DNA of 64,000 nt from Paenibacillus sp. DCT19 (GTDB taxonomy: Bacteria; Bacillota; Bacilli; Paenibacillales; Paenibacillaceae), in assembly GCF_003268635.1 (NCBI RefSeq), contig NZ_CP029639.1:4165501-4229500 (forward strand), given 5' to 3'. The position numbers and the translations under genes were made by a program. Below are positions 44,534 through 56,227 of this stretch, in pieces. Numbering within the stretch: the first letter of the stretch is position 1; every line of letters starts with the position of its first letter. A model generated the notes under the pieces. That model worked only from the letters and a program-made list of their open reading frames with translations, made no database searches and had not been told where the DNA came from.

Positions 44534-45379
44534 TTATGATGAGTTTCCCTTAAATGTATGCGCAGCTTGTGTTGCAACCTGTTGTGCCAGTGCATCTAGG
44601 TCAGCCACATTGTTCTCTGGTTGTGTTGCGTCTGGTTCTTCCAGTCGCCAATGTGCAAGGAATTCAATGTTGCCTTCTCCACCAGTAATCGGTGAGAAGG
44701 TCAGATCCTTCAGCTTCAATCCGAGTTCATTCGCATAACGAAGCATCGTTTCCAGCACTTCCTTATGCACCCCAGTATCCCGAACAACACCTGACTTGCC
44801 TACTTTCTCACGTCCAGCCTCGAACTGTGGTTTAATCAGAGCTACGATATCCGCAGGCTGATGAAGTAGAGCGATTAGTGGCGGTAAAATAATGCGGAGT
44901 GAGATGAAAGAGACATCAATACTCGCAAAGTTCGGTACTGGCCCCGTCAGATCTTCCGGTGTAACGTAACGGAAATTGGTTCGTTCCATGACCGTAACCC
45001 GCTCATCGTTGCGCAAAGACCAATCCAACTGATTGTATCCGACATCAATAGCGTAAACATGGGAAGCGCCATGCTGCAATGCACAGTCCGTAAAACCACC
45101 GGTAGACGAACCAATATCCAGCATAACCCGTTCGTTCATATCGAGATTGAAATGACGGATTGCCTTTTCCAGCTTTAAGCCGCCTCGACCCACATAGGGG
45201 TGAACAGAACCTTTAACCTTCAATTCTGCTTCCCGTGGAATCTTCATCCCAGCCTTTTCAATTCGTTCATTATTGGCATACACTAGTCCAGCCATAATGG
45301 CCGCTTTTGCTTTTTCACGGCTCTCATAATAACCTTGCTCGACCAGCAGAACATCAATTCGTTCTTTCGGGAGTGACAT
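44534..45379 (-). CDS. TlyA-family rRNA (cytidine-2'-O)-methyltransferase / hemolysin-like
   Basis: 281 residues. N-terminal S4 RNA-binding domain (ERIDVLLVEQGYYESREKAK) and an FtsJ-like SAM domain with LDIGSSTGGFTDCAL and IDVSFISLRIILPPL. Corresponds to B. subtilis yqxC, which lies between dxs and ahrC as here. Whether it modifies 16S or 23S rRNA in this organism is not shown. Confidence 0.93.
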   Translation of the reverse strand: MSLPKERIDVLLVEQGYYESREKAKAAIMAGLVYANNERIEKAGMKIPREAELKVKGSVHPYVGRGGLKLEKAIRHFNLDMNERVMLDIGSSTGGFTDCALQHGASHVYAIDVGYNQLDWSLRNDERVTVMERTNFRYVTPEDLTGPVPNFASIDVSFISLRIILPPLIALLHQPADIVALIKPQFEAGREKVGKSGVVRDTGVHKEVLETMLRYANELGLKLKDLTFSPITGGEGNIEFLAHWRLEEPDATQPENNVADLDALAQQVATQAAHTFKGNSS

Positions 45380-45492
45380 GTCTTTCTCCTATCATCAAGT
45401 TAATGCTAACCATTCAGGCGATGCACCCGCTGGGATCACATCAAAAGTTTGTTACCAATTCATCTTAGGATCACACTTCTGCAACCCAGTTG

Positions 45493-47400
45493 TTATGATG
45501 GAAATTTGGTTCGCGTCATGTTATACGATGACTGTGCTACCATCGAACGCAGTTCAGAGCTTACATTTTCCACAGTAAGGCCAACTTCTGCCCGTTGCTC
45601 GTTAATGCTACCATGCTCGATAAATCGATCAGGAATACCCATTAAATGAACTTGAACATCGTGTAATCCTTGTTCTGCATAGAACTCCAGCACAGCACTA
45701 CCCATGCTTCCCGCCTGAGAGACCTCTTCGAGCACAATAATTTTAGTGCCTCGTACAGCCAGTTCACGCAGCATTTGCTCATCTAGTGGTTTGATGAATC
45801 GAGCATTAATTACGCCAGCCGCAATGCCTTCTCTCTTCACTGACTCAGCAGCTTCCTCCGCAATCTGCAGCATGGAGCCTGATGCAATTATTGCGTACCC
45901 TTCCGCTGGTCTGATCTGCTCCCATGTACCAATTGGAATCGGCACAAGTTGCTCGTCAAGCGGCACACCAACGACATTATTCCGTGGATAACGATAAGCG
46001 ATAGGTCCATCATTATACTCAATCGCCGTCTTCATCATATGGCGCAGTTCATTTTCATCTTTTGGCATCATCAATACGATGTTCGGAATATGACGCATGA
46101 ATGCCACATCATACACACCTTGATGCGTTTCACCATCTGGCCCTACGAATCCAGCACGGTCGATAGCAAAGATGACATTAGCGTTATGACGGCAAATATC
46201 ATGCACAATCTGGTCGTATGCACGCTGCATGAAGGTGGAGTATACCGCAAAGATCGGTTTTAATCCTTCCATAGCAAGTGCTGCGGACATCGTTGCCGCA
46301 TGTTGCTCTGCAATACCAACATCAATCATCCGATCCGGGAATTCCTTACTGAATGGAATAAGACCCGAGCCCGTAGGCATCGCTGGTGTCACCGCTACAA
46401 TACGCTTATCTTCCTTGGCCAGTTCAACTAACGTTTGACCAAATATTTCGGTATACATCGGTTTTCCAACAGCCTTTAGAACTTGACCAGATTCGATCTT
46501 GTACGGTGAGATTCCATGCCACTTATGCGAATCGGCTTCTGCTGGCTGATAACCTTTACCTTTGGTTGTAAGGACGTGAACTAACACAGGACCTTCAACG
46601 TTATCTGCCTGTTTGAACGCTTCGATCAGTTTAGGAATATCATGACCGTCAATCGGACCCAAATACTTGAATCCCAGCTCTTCAAAAAGAACGCCTGGAA
46701 CCATCATGTATTTCACGCTGTCTTTGATCCAACTCGCTGATTTAGCCAATTTGTCACCAATGGCAGGAATCCTTTTCAGCATTCCCTCCACATCGTCTTT
46801 GGCTTTCAGATAGTGACGATCCGAACGGATTTTACTTAAATATTTATGCATCGCTCCGACGTTTGGAGCAATGGACATTTCATTATCATTGAGGATGACC
46901 ATCATTTTCTTCTGCTCATGGCCAATATGATTGAGTGCTTCAAAGGCCATACCGCCCGTAAGCGCTCCATCACCGATAATCGGTATAACTTTATTGTCTT
47001 CACCTTTAAGATCACGAGCAAGTGCCATACCCATCGCTGCAGACAACGAAGTGCTGCTATGACCGGCTTCCCATACATCGTGTTCACTCTCATTACGTTT
47101 AACGAATCCGCACAAACCATTGTGTTGACGTAAAGTATCGAATCGATCCATACGACCTGTAAGGACTTTGTGTACATATGCCTGATGCCCAACATCAAAG
47201 ATCATTTTATCTACCGGACTGTTATAACAGTAATGCAGGGCAACCGTGAGCTCAACCACTCCTAAGTTGGGTGCAAGATGCCCCCCTGTAGCGGACAATT
47301 TCTCAATGAGAAACTGCCGGATCTCCGCCGACAATAAAACAAGGTCATCTTGAGACATCGACTTCAGATCGCTGGGTTGTTTAATTTGTGGAAGCAGCAC
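45493..47400 (-). CDS. dxs: 1-deoxy-D-xylulose-5-phosphate synthase
   Basis: First step of the MEP isoprenoid pathway, joining pyruvate and glyceraldehyde 3-phosphate. 635 residues, full length: [16 protein letters not shown], thiamine diphosphate motif [29 protein letters not shown], central [14 protein letters not shown], and transketolase C-terminal domain. ispA lies upstream, so C5 and C15 synthesis are together. Confidence 0.96.
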   Translation of the reverse strand: MLLPQIKQPSDLKSMSQDDLVLLSAEIRQFLIEKLSATGGHLAPNLGVVELTVALHYCYNSPVDKMIFDVGHQAYVHKVLTGRMDRFDTLRQHNGLCGFVKRNESEHDVWEAGHSSTSLSAAMGMALARDLKGEDNKVIPIIGDGALTGGMAFEALNHIGHEQKKMMVILNDNEMSIAPNVGAMHKYLSKIRSDRHYLKAKDDVEGMLKRIPAIGDKLAKSASWIKDSVKYMMVPGVLFEELGFKYLGPIDGHDIPKLIEAFKQADNVEGPVLVHVLTTKGKGYQPAEADSHKWHGISPYKIESGQVLKAVGKPMYTEIFGQTLVELAKEDKRIVAVTPAMPTGSGLIPFSKEFPDRMIDVGIAEQHAATMSAALAMEGLKPIFAVYSTFMQRAYDQIVHDICRHNANVIFAIDRAGFVGPDGETHQGVYDVAFMRHIPNIVLMMPKDENELRHMMKTAIEYNDGPIAYRYPRNNVVGVPLDEQLVPIPIGTWEQIRPAEGYAIIASGSMLQIAEEAAESVKREGIAAGVINARFIKPLDEQMLRELAVRGTKIIVLEEVSQAGSMGSAVLEFYAEQGLHDVQVHLMGIPDRFIEHGSINEQRAEVGLTVENVSSELRSMVAQSSYNMTRTKFPS

Positions 47401-47683
47401 GAGAATCTCCCCGCTTTCCTAGAATGTTTGAATTTTGTGTAATATGTTCATGCATAATTCATGAATTGACATTAAATCATTATAACATAAATGAAAAGGA
47501 ATCATAATGTACGGTACTTTACTCCCCCTACCACGTATTATCGCCAGCAGGGACACCCTATTAGATCATTATGTATCCTTGGTTAACAAGACTCCGCTCC
47601 TATAAAAAGAACATCAATATCATTACACGGTTCTAAAACAATTGAAACAGAACTTTCAGAATTTAACTGAATTGAATCACAAG

Positions 47684-48589
47684 TTAATGGTCTCTACGCA
47701 TTAAGTAATCTGCAATTTCCATCAGTCTGGAGGAATCAGTAAGGTCTGCTCTGTCGAGTGCATCTTTAGCCGATTGAGTCAGCTCTCTAACCTGCTCTTG
47801 CGATTGTTCCAAACCAATAAAGAAAGGATAAGTGACCTTTTGTTGGTTCACGTCACTTTGCGTTTTTTTGCCCATCTTCTGTTCATCCCCAGTGAGGTCA
47901 AGAATGTCGTCCTGAATCTGAAAAGCAAGCCCCAAATCTCTACCGAAAACTCGTAGTGCCTCCAGTTGTCCTTGTGTTGCTCCGCCAATCCGTGCACCTG
48001 CAATAAGGGAGAACACCATTAGATCCCCTGTTTTGTGCAGATGGATGTATTGTAGCTGTTCAAGGTTCGTCAACCCTTGCTCGCCTTCCATATCAGCTAC
48101 CTGTCCGCCAACCATACCTCGAGCACCGGCCAATTCAGACAGATCTTCAACGATGGAGAGCAGTGACTCCGCAGGAACCCCGCTCTTACGCCCTGCTTGA
48201 ACGATACTGTAGAAAGCATGTGTTAGCAATGCATCACCTGCGAGAATTGCTGTTGCTTCCCCAAATACCTTATGATTCGTTAATTTTCCCCTGCGATAGT
48301 CATCATTATCCATAGCAGGTAGGTCATCGTGGATCAAGGAGTACGTATGAACCATCTCTACGGCGCAGGCTACCGGAAGCGCAGCTTGACGCTCCGCACC
48401 GAAAGCTTCCGCCGCAGCGACGACCAGCAGCGGTCGAAGACGTTTGCCTCCGGCCATTAATGAATACTGCATCGCATCACGCAGAGACTGTGGTACGTCC
48501 CATTCAGCAGGAAGGATTTCCTTCAATTCGTTGGTGATCTGCTCTGTGATCTCCTGAAGATACAATTCAAATACAGGACGATTATTCAT
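47684..48589 (-). CDS. ispA: farnesyl diphosphate synthase (polyprenyl synthetase)
   Basis: 301 residues. Aspartate-rich motifs [14 protein letters not shown] (first) and [13 protein letters not shown] (second), plus [11 protein letters not shown]. The family is the geranyl/farnesyl type by length and residue pattern. Start overlaps xseB by eight bases, so coupling is expected. Confidence 0.94.
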   Translation of the reverse strand: MNNRPVFELYLQEITEQITNELKEILPAEWDVPQSLRDAMQYSLMAGGKRLRPLLVVAAAEAFGAERQAALPVACAVEMVHTYSLIHDDLPAMDNDDYRRGKLTNHKVFGEATAILAGDALLTHAFYSIVQAGRKSGVPAESLLSIVEDLSELAGARGMVGGQVADMEGEQGLTNLEQLQYIHLHKTGDLMVFSLIAGARIGGATQGQLEALRVFGRDLGLAFQIQDDILDLTGDEQKMGKKTQSDVNQQKVTYPFFIGLEQSQEQVRELTQSAKDALDRADLTDSSRLMEIADYLMRRDH

Positions 48590-48836
48590 TCACTTCACCA
48601 CTCTCATCCGCAAACGGCTTCTTACGAAGTTCCCCATCTTCTTCTACGATCATCTCGATCTTACGTTCCACTTGCTCCAGCTTCAATCCACAAAGTTGCG
48701 AAAGCTTCATGCCTCGCTGAAACAAGTCAATAGCTTGCTCTAGAGGAACATCCCCGTGCTCCAGCTGACTTACGATGTCTTCCAACGCTGCCATCGCTTC
48801 TTCAAAATTCAGTTCCGGTTCATTCGCCATGGTCAT
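48582..48836 (-). CDS. xseB: exodeoxyribonuclease VII small subunit
   Basis: 84 residues with the pattern [26 protein letters not shown] followed by a short acid tail (written here in two parts: [35 protein letters not shown]). Overlaps xseA and ispA at both ends, so the three form an operon. Confidence 0.95.
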   Translation of the reverse strand: MTMANEPELNFEEAMAALEDIVSQLEHGDVPLEQAIDLFQRGMKLSQLCGLKLEQVERKIEMIVEEDGELRKKPFADESGEVNE

Positions 48837-50181
48837 CGTCCTCCTTCATCCCCCAAACCTGACAGTCCAGCTGCCCGTCTGTTAATTTAATCTTGATTGA
48901 ATCACCGGGTTGTACATCTTTCAATGATTTAATTAAACGCTGCTCCTGATCGTCGTACACGAGACTATACCCGCGAGACATGACCTTTAGCGGACTGAGC
49001 GCATCCAAATGCCGAATTGAAGCTTTCCACTGTTGCTGCTTGGATCTGGTTATCGCCTTCATCGTAAGCTCCAATTGACGTCTGGCAGCTGCGTGCTCAC
49101 GCTGAGCAACTGCAACCTGTTCACGAGGATTAAAACGCTGGAGCGCAGCGAGCAACCGTTCCTGCTTTTCTCCCGTCCATTTGAGCCTTGTATCCACCGT
49201 TCGAAGCATACGTTGATGAAGCATGTCCAAACGTTCCGTGTGCTGCATCAACGACCGCCTAGGATTCACAAGGACTGGAGAACGCTGCAACCTTGCAAGA
49301 CGCTCACGATTATGCACAGCTCGTTGACGCAAGCTTTGCTGGAGTTGACGTTGTCTCCGCTCTATCTGGTCAAGCAGGTCAGCACGGTTAGGTACAGCAA
49401 GCTCAGCAGCAGCCGTAGGTGTTGCAGCACGTAAATCAGCTGCAAAGTCTGCAATCGTAAAGTCGGTTTCGTGTCCCACAGCAGAGATAACAGGGATTGT
49501 TGATGCAACGATAGCTCTAGCTACGATCTCTTCATTAAACGCCCATAATTCTTCAAGCGAACCGCCCCCACGACCAACAATGAGGACATCCGCTTCCCCT
49601 AGACGATTTAAGTTACCAATGGCTTTTACAATGGAGGGTGCCGCTGTCTTTCCTTGTACCAACACAGGATACAAAACCACCTTGGCCGAAGGATACCGCC
49701 GTTGCAACGTCGTTAAAATATCACGAACTGCTGCTCCAGTTGGGGAGGTCACGACACCTATGGTGTGTGGATAACGAGGAATCGCTCTTTTGCGTGATGG
49801 AGAGAATAGTCCTTCTTCCTCGAGCTTTTTCTTCAACTGCTCATAGGCTAAGTACAAACTTCCGATACCATCAGGCTGCATATGGGTGGCATAGAATTGA
49901 TACTGTCCATCCCGCTCATATACGGATACGTTCCCTCTTGCGATTACCCTCGCACCCTCTTTGGGCACAAAAGGTAATCTCTGATTATGTGAAGCAAACA
50001 TTATTGCTTTGATGCGACTGTCCTTATCCTTCAGAGTAAAATACATATGACCGCTGGAGTGATGTGTGAAATTAGAAATCTCTCCGCGTAACCAAACGTC
50101 CGACAGGATCTGATCGGACTCCAATTTCATCCGGATATACCGATTCAGATCTTTAATGGAATAGATCTGTTGCTCTGCCAC
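48820..50181 (-). CDS. xseA: exodeoxyribonuclease VII large subunit
   Basis: 453 residues. N-terminal OB fold ([29 protein letters not shown]), catalytic domain with [27 protein letters not shown] and [20 protein letters not shown], then long coiled coil and a C-terminal region for subunit contact. It overlaps xseB by 17 bases and follows folD by 8. Confidence 0.95.
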   Translation of the reverse strand: MAEQQIYSIKDLNRYIRMKLESDQILSDVWLRGEISNFTHHSSGHMYFTLKDKDSRIKAIMFASHNQRLPFVPKEGARVIARGNVSVYERDGQYQFYATHMQPDGIGSLYLAYEQLKKKLEEEGLFSPSRKRAIPRYPHTIGVVTSPTGAAVRDILTTLQRRYPSAKVVLYPVLVQGKTAAPSIVKAIGNLNRLGEADVLIVGRGGGSLEELWAFNEEIVARAIVASTIPVISAVGHETDFTIADFAADLRAATPTAAAELAVPNRADLLDQIERRQRQLQQSLRQRAVHNRERLARLQRSPVLVNPRRSLMQHTERLDMLHQRMLRTVDTRLKWTGEKQERLLAALQRFNPREQVAVAQREHAAARRQLELTMKAITRSKQQQWKASIRHLDALSPLKVMSRGYSLVYDDQEQRLIKSLKDVQPGDSIKIKLTDGQLDCQVWGMKEDDDHGE

Positions 50182-50189
50182 AGACTATC

Positions 50190-51047
50190 CTATGCCAATT
50201 CGTGCGCACGCTTGGCTGCGATTAATGTATTCTGCATCAACATTGTAATCGTCATAGGACCTACGCCGCCTGGAACTGGAGTAATGGGACCAGATACCGT
50301 TTTTACACTTTCAAAATCAACATCACCAGCTAGTTTGCCGTTCTCTAGACGGTTCATGCCAACATCAATAACGACTGCACCCGGCTTCACATAATCTGCA
50401 TCTACAAAATTAGCTCGTCCGATAGCTACCACCAGAATATCAGCCTGGCGTGTAATTTCTTTCATGTTCGCAGTACGTGAATGGCACATGGTCACTGTTG
50501 CATTCTCACGTTGAAGAAGCAGGGACACTGGTTTACCAACGATATTACTACGTCCAATAACAACCGCATGCTTACCTGACATTTCCAGACCTGTGCGTTT
50601 AATCAGTTCGATTACACCAGCAGGTGTACATGGAAGCAAGCTATCATCACCAATTACAAGGTTTCCCACGTTAACAGGATGGAAGCCATCCACGTCCTTT
50701 TCAACGGAAATTGCATCAATGACCGCTTTCTCTTCAATATGCTTCGGCAGTGGCAGTTGAACCAAAATTCCGTTAATGCTGTCCTGATTGTTCAGCTTGT
50801 CCACCAATGCTAGCAGATCCTCTTGAGAGGTGCTTTCATCTAGTCGATGTACTTCGGAATAGAAGCCAAGGTCATGACATGCCTTTTCTTTATTACGCAC
50901 ATAAACTTGGGATGCCGGATCTTCCCCGACGAGCACAACTGCCAGACCAGGCACTACCCCCTGTTCGCTAAGCTGCTTTACTTCTGCTGTTATGCCTGCG
51001 CGGATCTCTTGGGACACTTCTTTACCATTAATAATAGTTGCTGTCAT
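50190..51047 (-). CDS. folD: methylenetetrahydrofolate dehydrogenase / cyclohydrolase
   Basis: Interconverts methylene-, methenyl- and formyl-tetrahydrofolate. 285 residues: [18 protein letters not shown] (catalytic lysine), [26 protein letters not shown] nucleotide site, and [27 protein letters not shown] lies before the ATG at 51047; the open frame is 18 codons longer. Confidence 0.96.
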   Translation of the reverse strand: MTATIINGKEVSQEIRAGITAEVKQLSEQGVVPGLAVVLVGEDPASQVYVRNKEKACHDLGFYSEVHRLDESTSQEDLLALVDKLNNQDSINGILVQLPLPKHIEEKAVIDAISVEKDVDGFHPVNVGNLVIGDDSLLPCTPAGVIELIKRTGLEMSGKHAVVIGRSNIVGKPVSLLLQRENATVTMCHSRTANMKEITRQADILVVAIGRANFVDADYVKPGAVVIDVGMNRLENGKLAGDVDFESVKTVSGPITPVPGGVGPMTITMLMQNTLIAAKRAHELA

Positions 51048-51097
51048 TGTACTCTCTCCCTTATGCGAATATATCGTGTGTAATACTGATGCTTGAA

Positions 51098-51550
51098 TCA
51101 AGACAATTTTTCTTTGAGGGTATTCACTTCTTGAATCATGCGGCCTAGCACACCATTAACAAACTTACCGGATTCATCCGTACCAAAGTGCTTCGACAGC
51201 TCAATCGCTTCATTGACTGCAACTTTGGCTGGAACATCTTCACGGAAGACCATCTCAAAAGCCGCAAGACGCAAAATCTGGCGATCAACACGGGACAGAC
51301 GACTAATCTGCCAACCTTTAAGGTAATCCACAAGCAATCCATCGATAGCTTCTTTTTGGTTCCATGTTCCTTGCACAATGTCCGTTACATAGGTACGCAT
51401 CGTATCAGCATCACGAATAACTACATCTGTTTCGTTCTCTTCAGCCGCTTCGTTAATCAACATGTTGACCGCCACAGCCGCACTCACTTCGTTCATTTCC
51501 ATTTGATATAGACTTTGTACTGCAATTTCCCTTGCTAAACGTCTTTTCAT
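51098..51550 (-). CDS. nusB: transcription antitermination factor NusB
   Basis: Binds boxA RNA in rRNA antitermination complexes. About 150 residues starting [18 protein letters not shown]; later [16 protein letters not shown] and [18 protein letters not shown]. The ATG at 51550 has CAGGAGG upstream, so the 24-codon upstream extension is not used. Gene order nusB-folD-xseA matches Bacillus. Confidence 0.94.
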   Translation of the reverse strand: MKRRLAREIAVQSLYQMEMNEVSAAVAVNMLINEAAEENETDVVIRDADTMRTYVTDIVQGTWNQKEAIDGLLVDYLKGWQISRLSRVDRQILRLAAFEMVFREDVPAKVAVNEAIELSKHFGTDESGKFVNGVLGRMIQEVNTLKEKLS

Positions 51551-51766
51551 GTCCTGCCTCCTGCAACGCTTACTGTTAAGCGTCATCCTGCTTATTTTAT
51601 AATCATTCAGGGCATTCATACTCCACGTACAGATAACAAAATGCCCTCGATGAGTTAGTGTTAACCCTTTTCACAAAAAAACCTGCAGTACGTTTCCTCC
51701 AAAAAACGGGCATATTAAACTAAGCTCTATTTTCGGAAGAAACCTATTGCAGGGCTCAGATGGTTT

Positions 51767-52000
51767 TTACTTAAACATACGCCAGCGATCTCCCAGCCAT
51801 TGTCCCCATTCCCTCCAGGGAATAAAAGATCCAAGCTTCGAATCACTTCGTCTGCCTAACGTATAACCGATGAACACCAAAAGTGCAAAGAACAACATAT
51901 CCCAAAAACCGATCCATACATAAAGAAATCCAAAAAAGATACCAAAGGCAATCCCTAATATTCGGCCTCTGTGACTATCCCATATCTCTCTCCACAGCAT
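51767..52000 (-). CDS. DUF2273 small membrane protein
   Basis: 77 residues with two adjacent membrane helices (ILGIAFGIFFGFLYVWIGFW; DMLFFALLVFIGYTLG). DUF2273 proteins accompany AmaP and Asp23 proteins in Firmicute alkaline-shock gene sets, as here. It starts 14 bp after amaP. Function unknown. Confidence 0.85.
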   Translation of the reverse strand: MLWREIWDSHRGRILGIAFGIFFGFLYVWIGFWDMLFFALLVFIGYTLGRRSDSKLGSFIPWREWGQWLGDRWRMFK

Positions 52001-52014
52001 CAGTGAAACTCACC

Positions 52015-52563
52015 TCATTCCACTCGACTCTTGTAGTTAGGCGACTGGGTAACATTAGCAATATATACTGTGACAAAAGAAACCGGAATACCCGTAATCT
52101 CCTGTACATGATCATGTATTGCCTTTTGTAGATCGGAAGTCAGTGCAGGGATCGGGCTCTCCCCGTCCACTACTGCACGAATCATAATCTCCAACCCGGA
52201 CTCCACCACGCGAATGCGTGCTTTTACATCACGAACCCCACGAAAACGCGAAGTCGCCTTCAAACAGAGATTCTCAATCGTCTCCATTGAGATCTGCACA
52301 TCACCGTATTCTGTACGCTGATCTACAGATGGCAATGAAGCACGTTCACGCCGAACTGAGATATAGAAGAAACGCAAACTCAGGATAAACAAAATCGCTG
52401 ATGCAACAATTGCTGCAACAATGACGTTCTGTTCCTGCTGGTAATTCAATTCGTAAGGCAGCACTCCACTAATCAGAAGAATAACTGCTGCCGATATTGC
52501 TCCAACGCTTATGCTGTATATAAACAACAGAAGCCGATCCAGTATTTTCGCCACGAACTGCAC
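52015..52563 (-). CDS. amaP: alkaline shock response membrane anchor protein AmaP
   Basis: 182 residues: two N-terminal membrane helices (LLFIYSISVGAISAAVILLI and VIVAAIVASAILFILSLRFF), then a cytoplasmic domain resembling Asp23 (ISMETIENLCLKATSRF, VSFVTVYIANV). It anchors the Asp23 protein at the membrane in staphylococci. Sits between the DUF2273 and Asp23 genes. Confidence 0.88.
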   Translation of the reverse strand: MQFVAKILDRLLLFIYSISVGAISAAVILLISGVLPYELNYQQEQNVIVAAIVASAILFILSLRFFYISVRRERASLPSVDQRTEYGDVQISMETIENLCLKATSRFRGVRDVKARIRVVESGLEIMIRAVVDGESPIPALTSDLQKAIHDHVQEITGIPVSFVTVYIANVTQSPNYKSRVE

Positions 52564-52655
52564 AGCCTCCCTTGCTCACTAACATTGACATCTGTTAATC
52601 ACCCTTCATCTTCAGTCAGACTTCAGATGAACTCAAGACTTGTCCAAGACGGGAT

Positions 52656-52679
52656 AACCCCGGCAGTTATGCCGGGGGA
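52656..52679 (-). terminator. GC-rich hairpin after the Asp23 gene
   Basis: CCCCGGC and GCCGGGG form a 7-bp stem with a six-base loop just beyond the Asp23 stop. The downstream tail is UUAUCC, so it may be a weak terminator or RNA-stabilising hairpin. Confidence 0.45.
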
Positions 52680-52691
52680 ATCTGCCCTTTG

Positions 52692-53102
52692 TTATTTGAC
52701 GCGCTGTGTGTTCACGTCAATTTCTTCCACTTTCTCAGCGTTCTTGAATTGAACATCGTGAATGTGAACATTAACTTCGTTTACACTCAGTCCTGTCATA
52801 TTCTCAATCGAACGTTTCACGTTTTGCTGAATTTCAGTAGCCACCTGTGGAAGGCGGTATCCATACTCAATAATAACGGAAACATCTACAGCAGCTTCAC
52901 GCTGTCCTACTTCGACTTTTACACCTTTGGAAAGGTTTTTGCGACCAAGCAATTCAGCAAATCCGCCTGCGAATCCGCCACTCATGCCAGCTACACCTTT
53001 TACTTCGACTGTAGCCAGTCCAGCAATGACTTCAATGACTTCAGGTGCGATCTGGATTTCACCGATATCCGTTCGTTCAAATTCTGTCGGTAATGTACTC
53101 AT
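52692..53102 (-). CDS. Asp23/Gls24 family protein (YqhY-like)
   Basis: 136 residues. Conserved IQIAPEVIEVIAGLATVEVK, GVAGMSGGFAGGFAELLGRK and VEVGQREAAVDVSVIIEYGY. In B. subtilis yqhY lies immediately after accC, as here, and its loss disturbs acetyl-CoA carboxylase regulation. Cytoplasmic, probably interacts with AmaP. Confidence 0.92.
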   Translation of the reverse strand: MSTLPTEFERTDIGEIQIAPEVIEVIAGLATVEVKGVAGMSGGFAGGFAELLGRKNLSKGVKVEVGQREAAVDVSVIIEYGYRLPQVATEIQQNVKRSIENMTGLSVNEVNVHIHDVQFKNAEKVEEIDVNTQRVK

Positions 53103-53121
53103 AACTGTTCAACACACCTTT

Positions 53122-53231
53122 CGCGAGATAAGTTTGCGGCAATCCGTGAGGGCGCAGGTACCGAGGTCTACGACCGTCAGATACCGTTCCGATCCGGCTT
53201 TACCGGAACTCCTGCATTTTATCTCCGCAAA
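53122..53231. repeat. imperfect palindrome in the accC-yqhY spacer
   Basis: Left arm GCGAGATAAGTTTGCGG and right arm CTGCATTTTATCTCCGC are roughly inverted copies. The interior holds GGTACCGAGGTC facing GACCGTCAGATACC and a CCGGCTTTACCGG hairpin. The region is non-coding in all frames with family support. It may be an mRNA leader structure for yqhY or a dispersed palindromic element. Confidence 0.45.
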
Positions 53232-53322
53232 GCGGGCTTATCCTTTACAGGAGACATGCGCTCTTATTATTAAATACTATATCATTTGGGCTACATTATG
53301 ACAAACAAGCCCAATATGCATA

Positions 53323-54666
53323 TTAAATCTCGTTTTCCTCAAGAAATTTAATATCGAAGTCCCCACGAATGAACGTTGGATGCTCCAGCAATTTCTGATG
53401 GAAAGAGATCGTCGTGGAGATCCCTTCGATTGCAAATTCCGCAAGAGCACGTTTCATTTTGGCTATGGCCTCTTCCCGGTTAGCACCCCATACGATCAAT
53501 TTTGCGATCATGGAGTCATAGAACGGGGAAATTGTATAACCTGGGTAAGCAGCGCTATCCACGCGTACACCAGGGCCACCCGGTGCCAGATAGAATCCAA
53601 TCTTACCTGGAGATGGCATGAAATTGCGATCAGGATCTTCAGCATTAATCCGGCATTCGATGGACCAACCGTTGATCACCACATCTTCCTGACGGAATGA
53701 AAGTGGATGACCTTCTGCAACCGAGATCATTTCCCGAATTAGATCAACGCCAGTAACCATTTCCGTTACGGGATGCTCTACCTGAATACGTGTGTTCATT
53801 TCCATGAAATAGAACTCACCATTTGGGCTGAGTAGGAATTCCAATGTACCTGCTCCAGAATAGTTTACAGCAAGCGCAGCGCGCACTGCAGCGTCTCCCA
53901 TCAGGGTACGCACTTCTTCGTTTAGGACAGGGCAAGGTGCCTCTTCAACCAGCTTCTGACGGCGACGTTGAACGGAGCAGTCACGCTCACCAAGGTGTAC
54001 TGCGTTGCCATGCTTGTCCGCGATGATCTGAATTTCAACGTGCTTCATGCCCGTCAAGAATTTTTCGAGATACACGCCAGCATTACCAAACGCCTTCTGT
54101 GCTTCTTGCTGAGCTGCAGTAATTTGTTTAACCAGCGACTCTTCATCCTCAGCAATACGAATCCCTTTACCTCCACCACCTGCGGTAGCTTTGATAATGA
54201 CCGGGTAACCGATATCACGGCTGATCATCACCGCTTCTTCGATGCTTTCGACGAGTCCGTCAGATCCAGGAATAACCGGAACTCCCGCGTCCTTCATCGT
54301 TTGCTTCGCAACTGCCTTATCTCCCATTTTGGTAATAGCCTCTGGAGATGGGCCGATAAACGTAATATTGCAAGACTCGCAAATCTCTGCAAAGTCAGCG
54401 TTCTCTGCCAAGAATCCATACCCTGGGTGAACGGCGTCACACTCAGTAAGCGTGGCTACACTCATAATGTTGGTAAAATTCAAATAGCTGTCCTTAGACA
54501 ACGTTGGGCCGATACAATACGCCTCATCCGCTAGACGTACATGCAGTGAATCTTTATCTGCTTCTGAATAAACGGCTACCGTTGAAATACCGACCTCACG
54601 GCACGCACGAATAATACGAACCGCAATCTCGCCACGGTTTGCAATCAGTATTTTTTGAAATTTCAT
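53323..54666 (-). CDS. accC: acetyl-CoA carboxylase biotin carboxylase subunit
   Basis: Carboxylates biotin on AccB using ATP. 447 residues with [35 protein letters not shown]-grasp loop, [15 protein letters not shown], and [20 protein letters not shown] catalytic region. It follows accB by 55 bp. Confidence 0.97.
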   Translation of the reverse strand: MKFQKILIANRGEIAVRIIRACREVGISTVAVYSEADKDSLHVRLADEAYCIGPTLSKDSYLNFTNIMSVATLTECDAVHPGYGFLAENADFAEICESCNITFIGPSPEAITKMGDKAVAKQTMKDAGVPVIPGSDGLVESIEEAVMISRDIGYPVIIKATAGGGGKGIRIAEDEESLVKQITAAQQEAQKAFGNAGVYLEKFLTGMKHVEIQIIADKHGNAVHLGERDCSVQRRRQKLVEEAPCPVLNEEVRTLMGDAAVRAALAVNYSGAGTLEFLLSPNGEFYFMEMNTRIQVEHPVTEMVTGVDLIREMISVAEGHPLSFRQEDVVINGWSIECRINAEDPDRNFMPSPGKIGFYLAPGGPGVRVDSAAYPGYTISPFYDSMIAKLIVWGANREEAIAKMKRALAEFAIEGISTTISFHQKLLEHPTFIRGDFDIKFLEENEI

Positions 54667-54721
54667 TTCGTTATTGTCCTCCTTCGAAGCTCATGCGGTT
54701 GCCAATCTCGGGCAATAAACG

Positions 54722-55189
54722 TTATTCCGGTTTAACCAAGAACAGAGGTTGTCCGTATTCAACAAGCTGTCCATTCTCAACCAGCACTTCAACGATTTCT
54801 CCCTTGATGTCAGCATCAAGCTCGTTCATCAGCTTCATCGCTTCAATGATACAAACCGTTGTTTTTTCGGTAACTTTATCACCAGCGCTTACAAAAGGAC
54901 CTGCTTCCGGAGAAGAAGCTCTGTAAAAAGTACCCACCATCGGAGATACGATTTTATGTAAATGGCTTGTAGTATCGGCTTGTGGTGCAGTTTCAGTAAC
55001 CACTGCAGCAGGTTGCACCTGTGGAGCAGCAGTAACAACTTGAGGTTGCACAGCAGCTGCTTGAACATATTCCGTTTTACCCGGTTTGCGTATAGAGAGA
55101 CGTGATCCCTCATTTTCAATTTCCAACTCCTGAACGGAACTTTCATCTACCAGTTTGATCAATTCTTTGATCTCGCTCAATTTAAACAT
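54722..55189 (-). CDS. accB: acetyl-CoA carboxylase biotin carboxyl carrier protein
   Basis: About 155 residues. N-terminal helical segment ([20 protein letters not shown]), Ala/Pro/Gln-rich linker, C-terminal biotinyl domain with [14 protein letters not shown] (biotin on the central lysine). ATG at 55189 (MFKL) is the family-like start; the frame opens at 55195. It lies directly before accC. Confidence 0.96.
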   Translation of the reverse strand: MFKLSEIKELIKLVDESSVQELEIENEGSRLSIRKPGKTEYVQAAAVQPQVVTAAPQVQPAAVVTETAPQADTTSHLHKIVSPMVGTFYRASSPEAGPFVSAGDKVTEKTTVCIIEAMKLMNELDADIKGEIVEVLVENGQLVEYGQPLFLVKPE

Positions 55190-55268
55190 TAGCATTATTC
55201 ACTCCTTCGGCATCATGCCAGTCTCACTTAGACGGTCATATGGCTTTATGTATTATATCATAATCGTT

Positions 55269-55311
55269 AAAAATGGAAAGAGCCCGGGACTTTAACAAGC
55301 TCCCAGGCCTC
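55269..55311 (-). terminator. terminator of the spoIIIA operon
   Basis: On the minus strand GAGGCCTGGGA pairs with TCCCGGGCTC with one bulge, followed by UUUCCAUUUUU. It is 17 bp after the spoIIIAH stop and upstream of accB. Confidence 0.7.
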
Positions 55312-55327
55312 TACTCCAGCCCTTACC

Positions 55328-56161
55328 TTACTGTTCTGTCACGTATTGAACACTGATTTTATTCTGTGTGACAGCCAGTTCCTTCATCACCAAATCCACA
55401 ATGGATACCGCTTGTTTTACATCCAGTTTGTCACTAAGCACTACGACTTTATACTTATCTTCGTTTTCTTCAATAATCGCATTGGAGAATTGCTGGGAGA
55501 GCGTCTCTTCAATTCCGTTAATCTTAGCTGTTCTCTCTTCAAGTTCACGGAGCTGCTCCGTAGCTTTAGCGTTCTCTTCTGGTGTTTTGCTGAGATCTCC
55601 AGCGATGGTCATGAGCTCCTCATATTTTTGATTGTTGCTTTCTTCCCGCTGCCATTGATAGTTTTGGAACTGACTGCTAGCCGACACTGCTGTGTTCTGC
55701 TCTTCCATCTCTTTCAGAACTTCCTCATCCGTTTTAGCTGCATTCCCCTCTGTTGCTCCACTTGCATCAGGGCTAGCTGTTGTTCCTTTGTCTGTTTCCT
55801 TACCTGGCTCACTCTTACCCTCATTCGATTCTGCAGCAGGGGTCTTGCCCGGCTCTGCCGTTCCCTTACCTTCGGTGGCCGCTGGATCATTCGTTTCGGC
55901 TGTCGTACCTTCCGTTACTGTTGCATCCGTTTCATCAACTTCTCCGCCAGTAACAACTTCGTTCACAACCAATCCCTCTGTTGGATCCAGAATACCTGCT
56001 GTCTCTGTCGCCTCATCTTGCTTCATTCCATCTACTTGCTGGCTATCGGCAACAGGTGGATTTACAGGACCCGAGTCTTCTGTAAAGAGGTAATATGCAG
56101 ACAAAATAACCATCAGACTGAGCATAGATACAAGCCATACCGTTTGGCGTTTGTTATTCAT
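55328..56161 (-). CDS. spoIIIAH: stage III sporulation protein AH
   Basis: Mother-cell protein that binds forespore SpoIIQ through its YscJ/FliF-like ring domain. About 277 residues: N-terminal membrane helix (VWLVSMLSLMVILSAYYLF), a long acid/Thr/Glu-rich linker (about residues 40-150, longer than in B. subtilis), then the conserved C-terminal domain (AVSIVDLVMKELAVTQNKIS). ATG at 56161 has GAGGAGG upstream; the frame opens at 56188. Confidence 0.94.
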   Translation of the reverse strand: MNNKRQTVWLVSMLSLMVILSAYYLFTEDSGPVNPPVADSQQVDGMKQDEATETAGILDPTEGLVVNEVVTGGEVDETDATVTEGTTAETNDPAATEGKGTAEPGKTPAAESNEGKSEPGKETDKGTTASPDASGATEGNAAKTDEEVLKEMEEQNTAVSASSQFQNYQWQREESNNQKYEELMTIAGDLSKTPEENAKATEQLRELEERTAKINGIEETLSQQFSNAIIEENEDKYKVVVLSDKLDVKQAVSIVDLVMKELAVTQNKISVQYVTEQ

Positions 56162-56227
56162 TAATACTTCCTCCTCGAATAAATTCAATCTTGAGTTAGT
56201 TGATTACAATTGGATCATCGATCCTGG

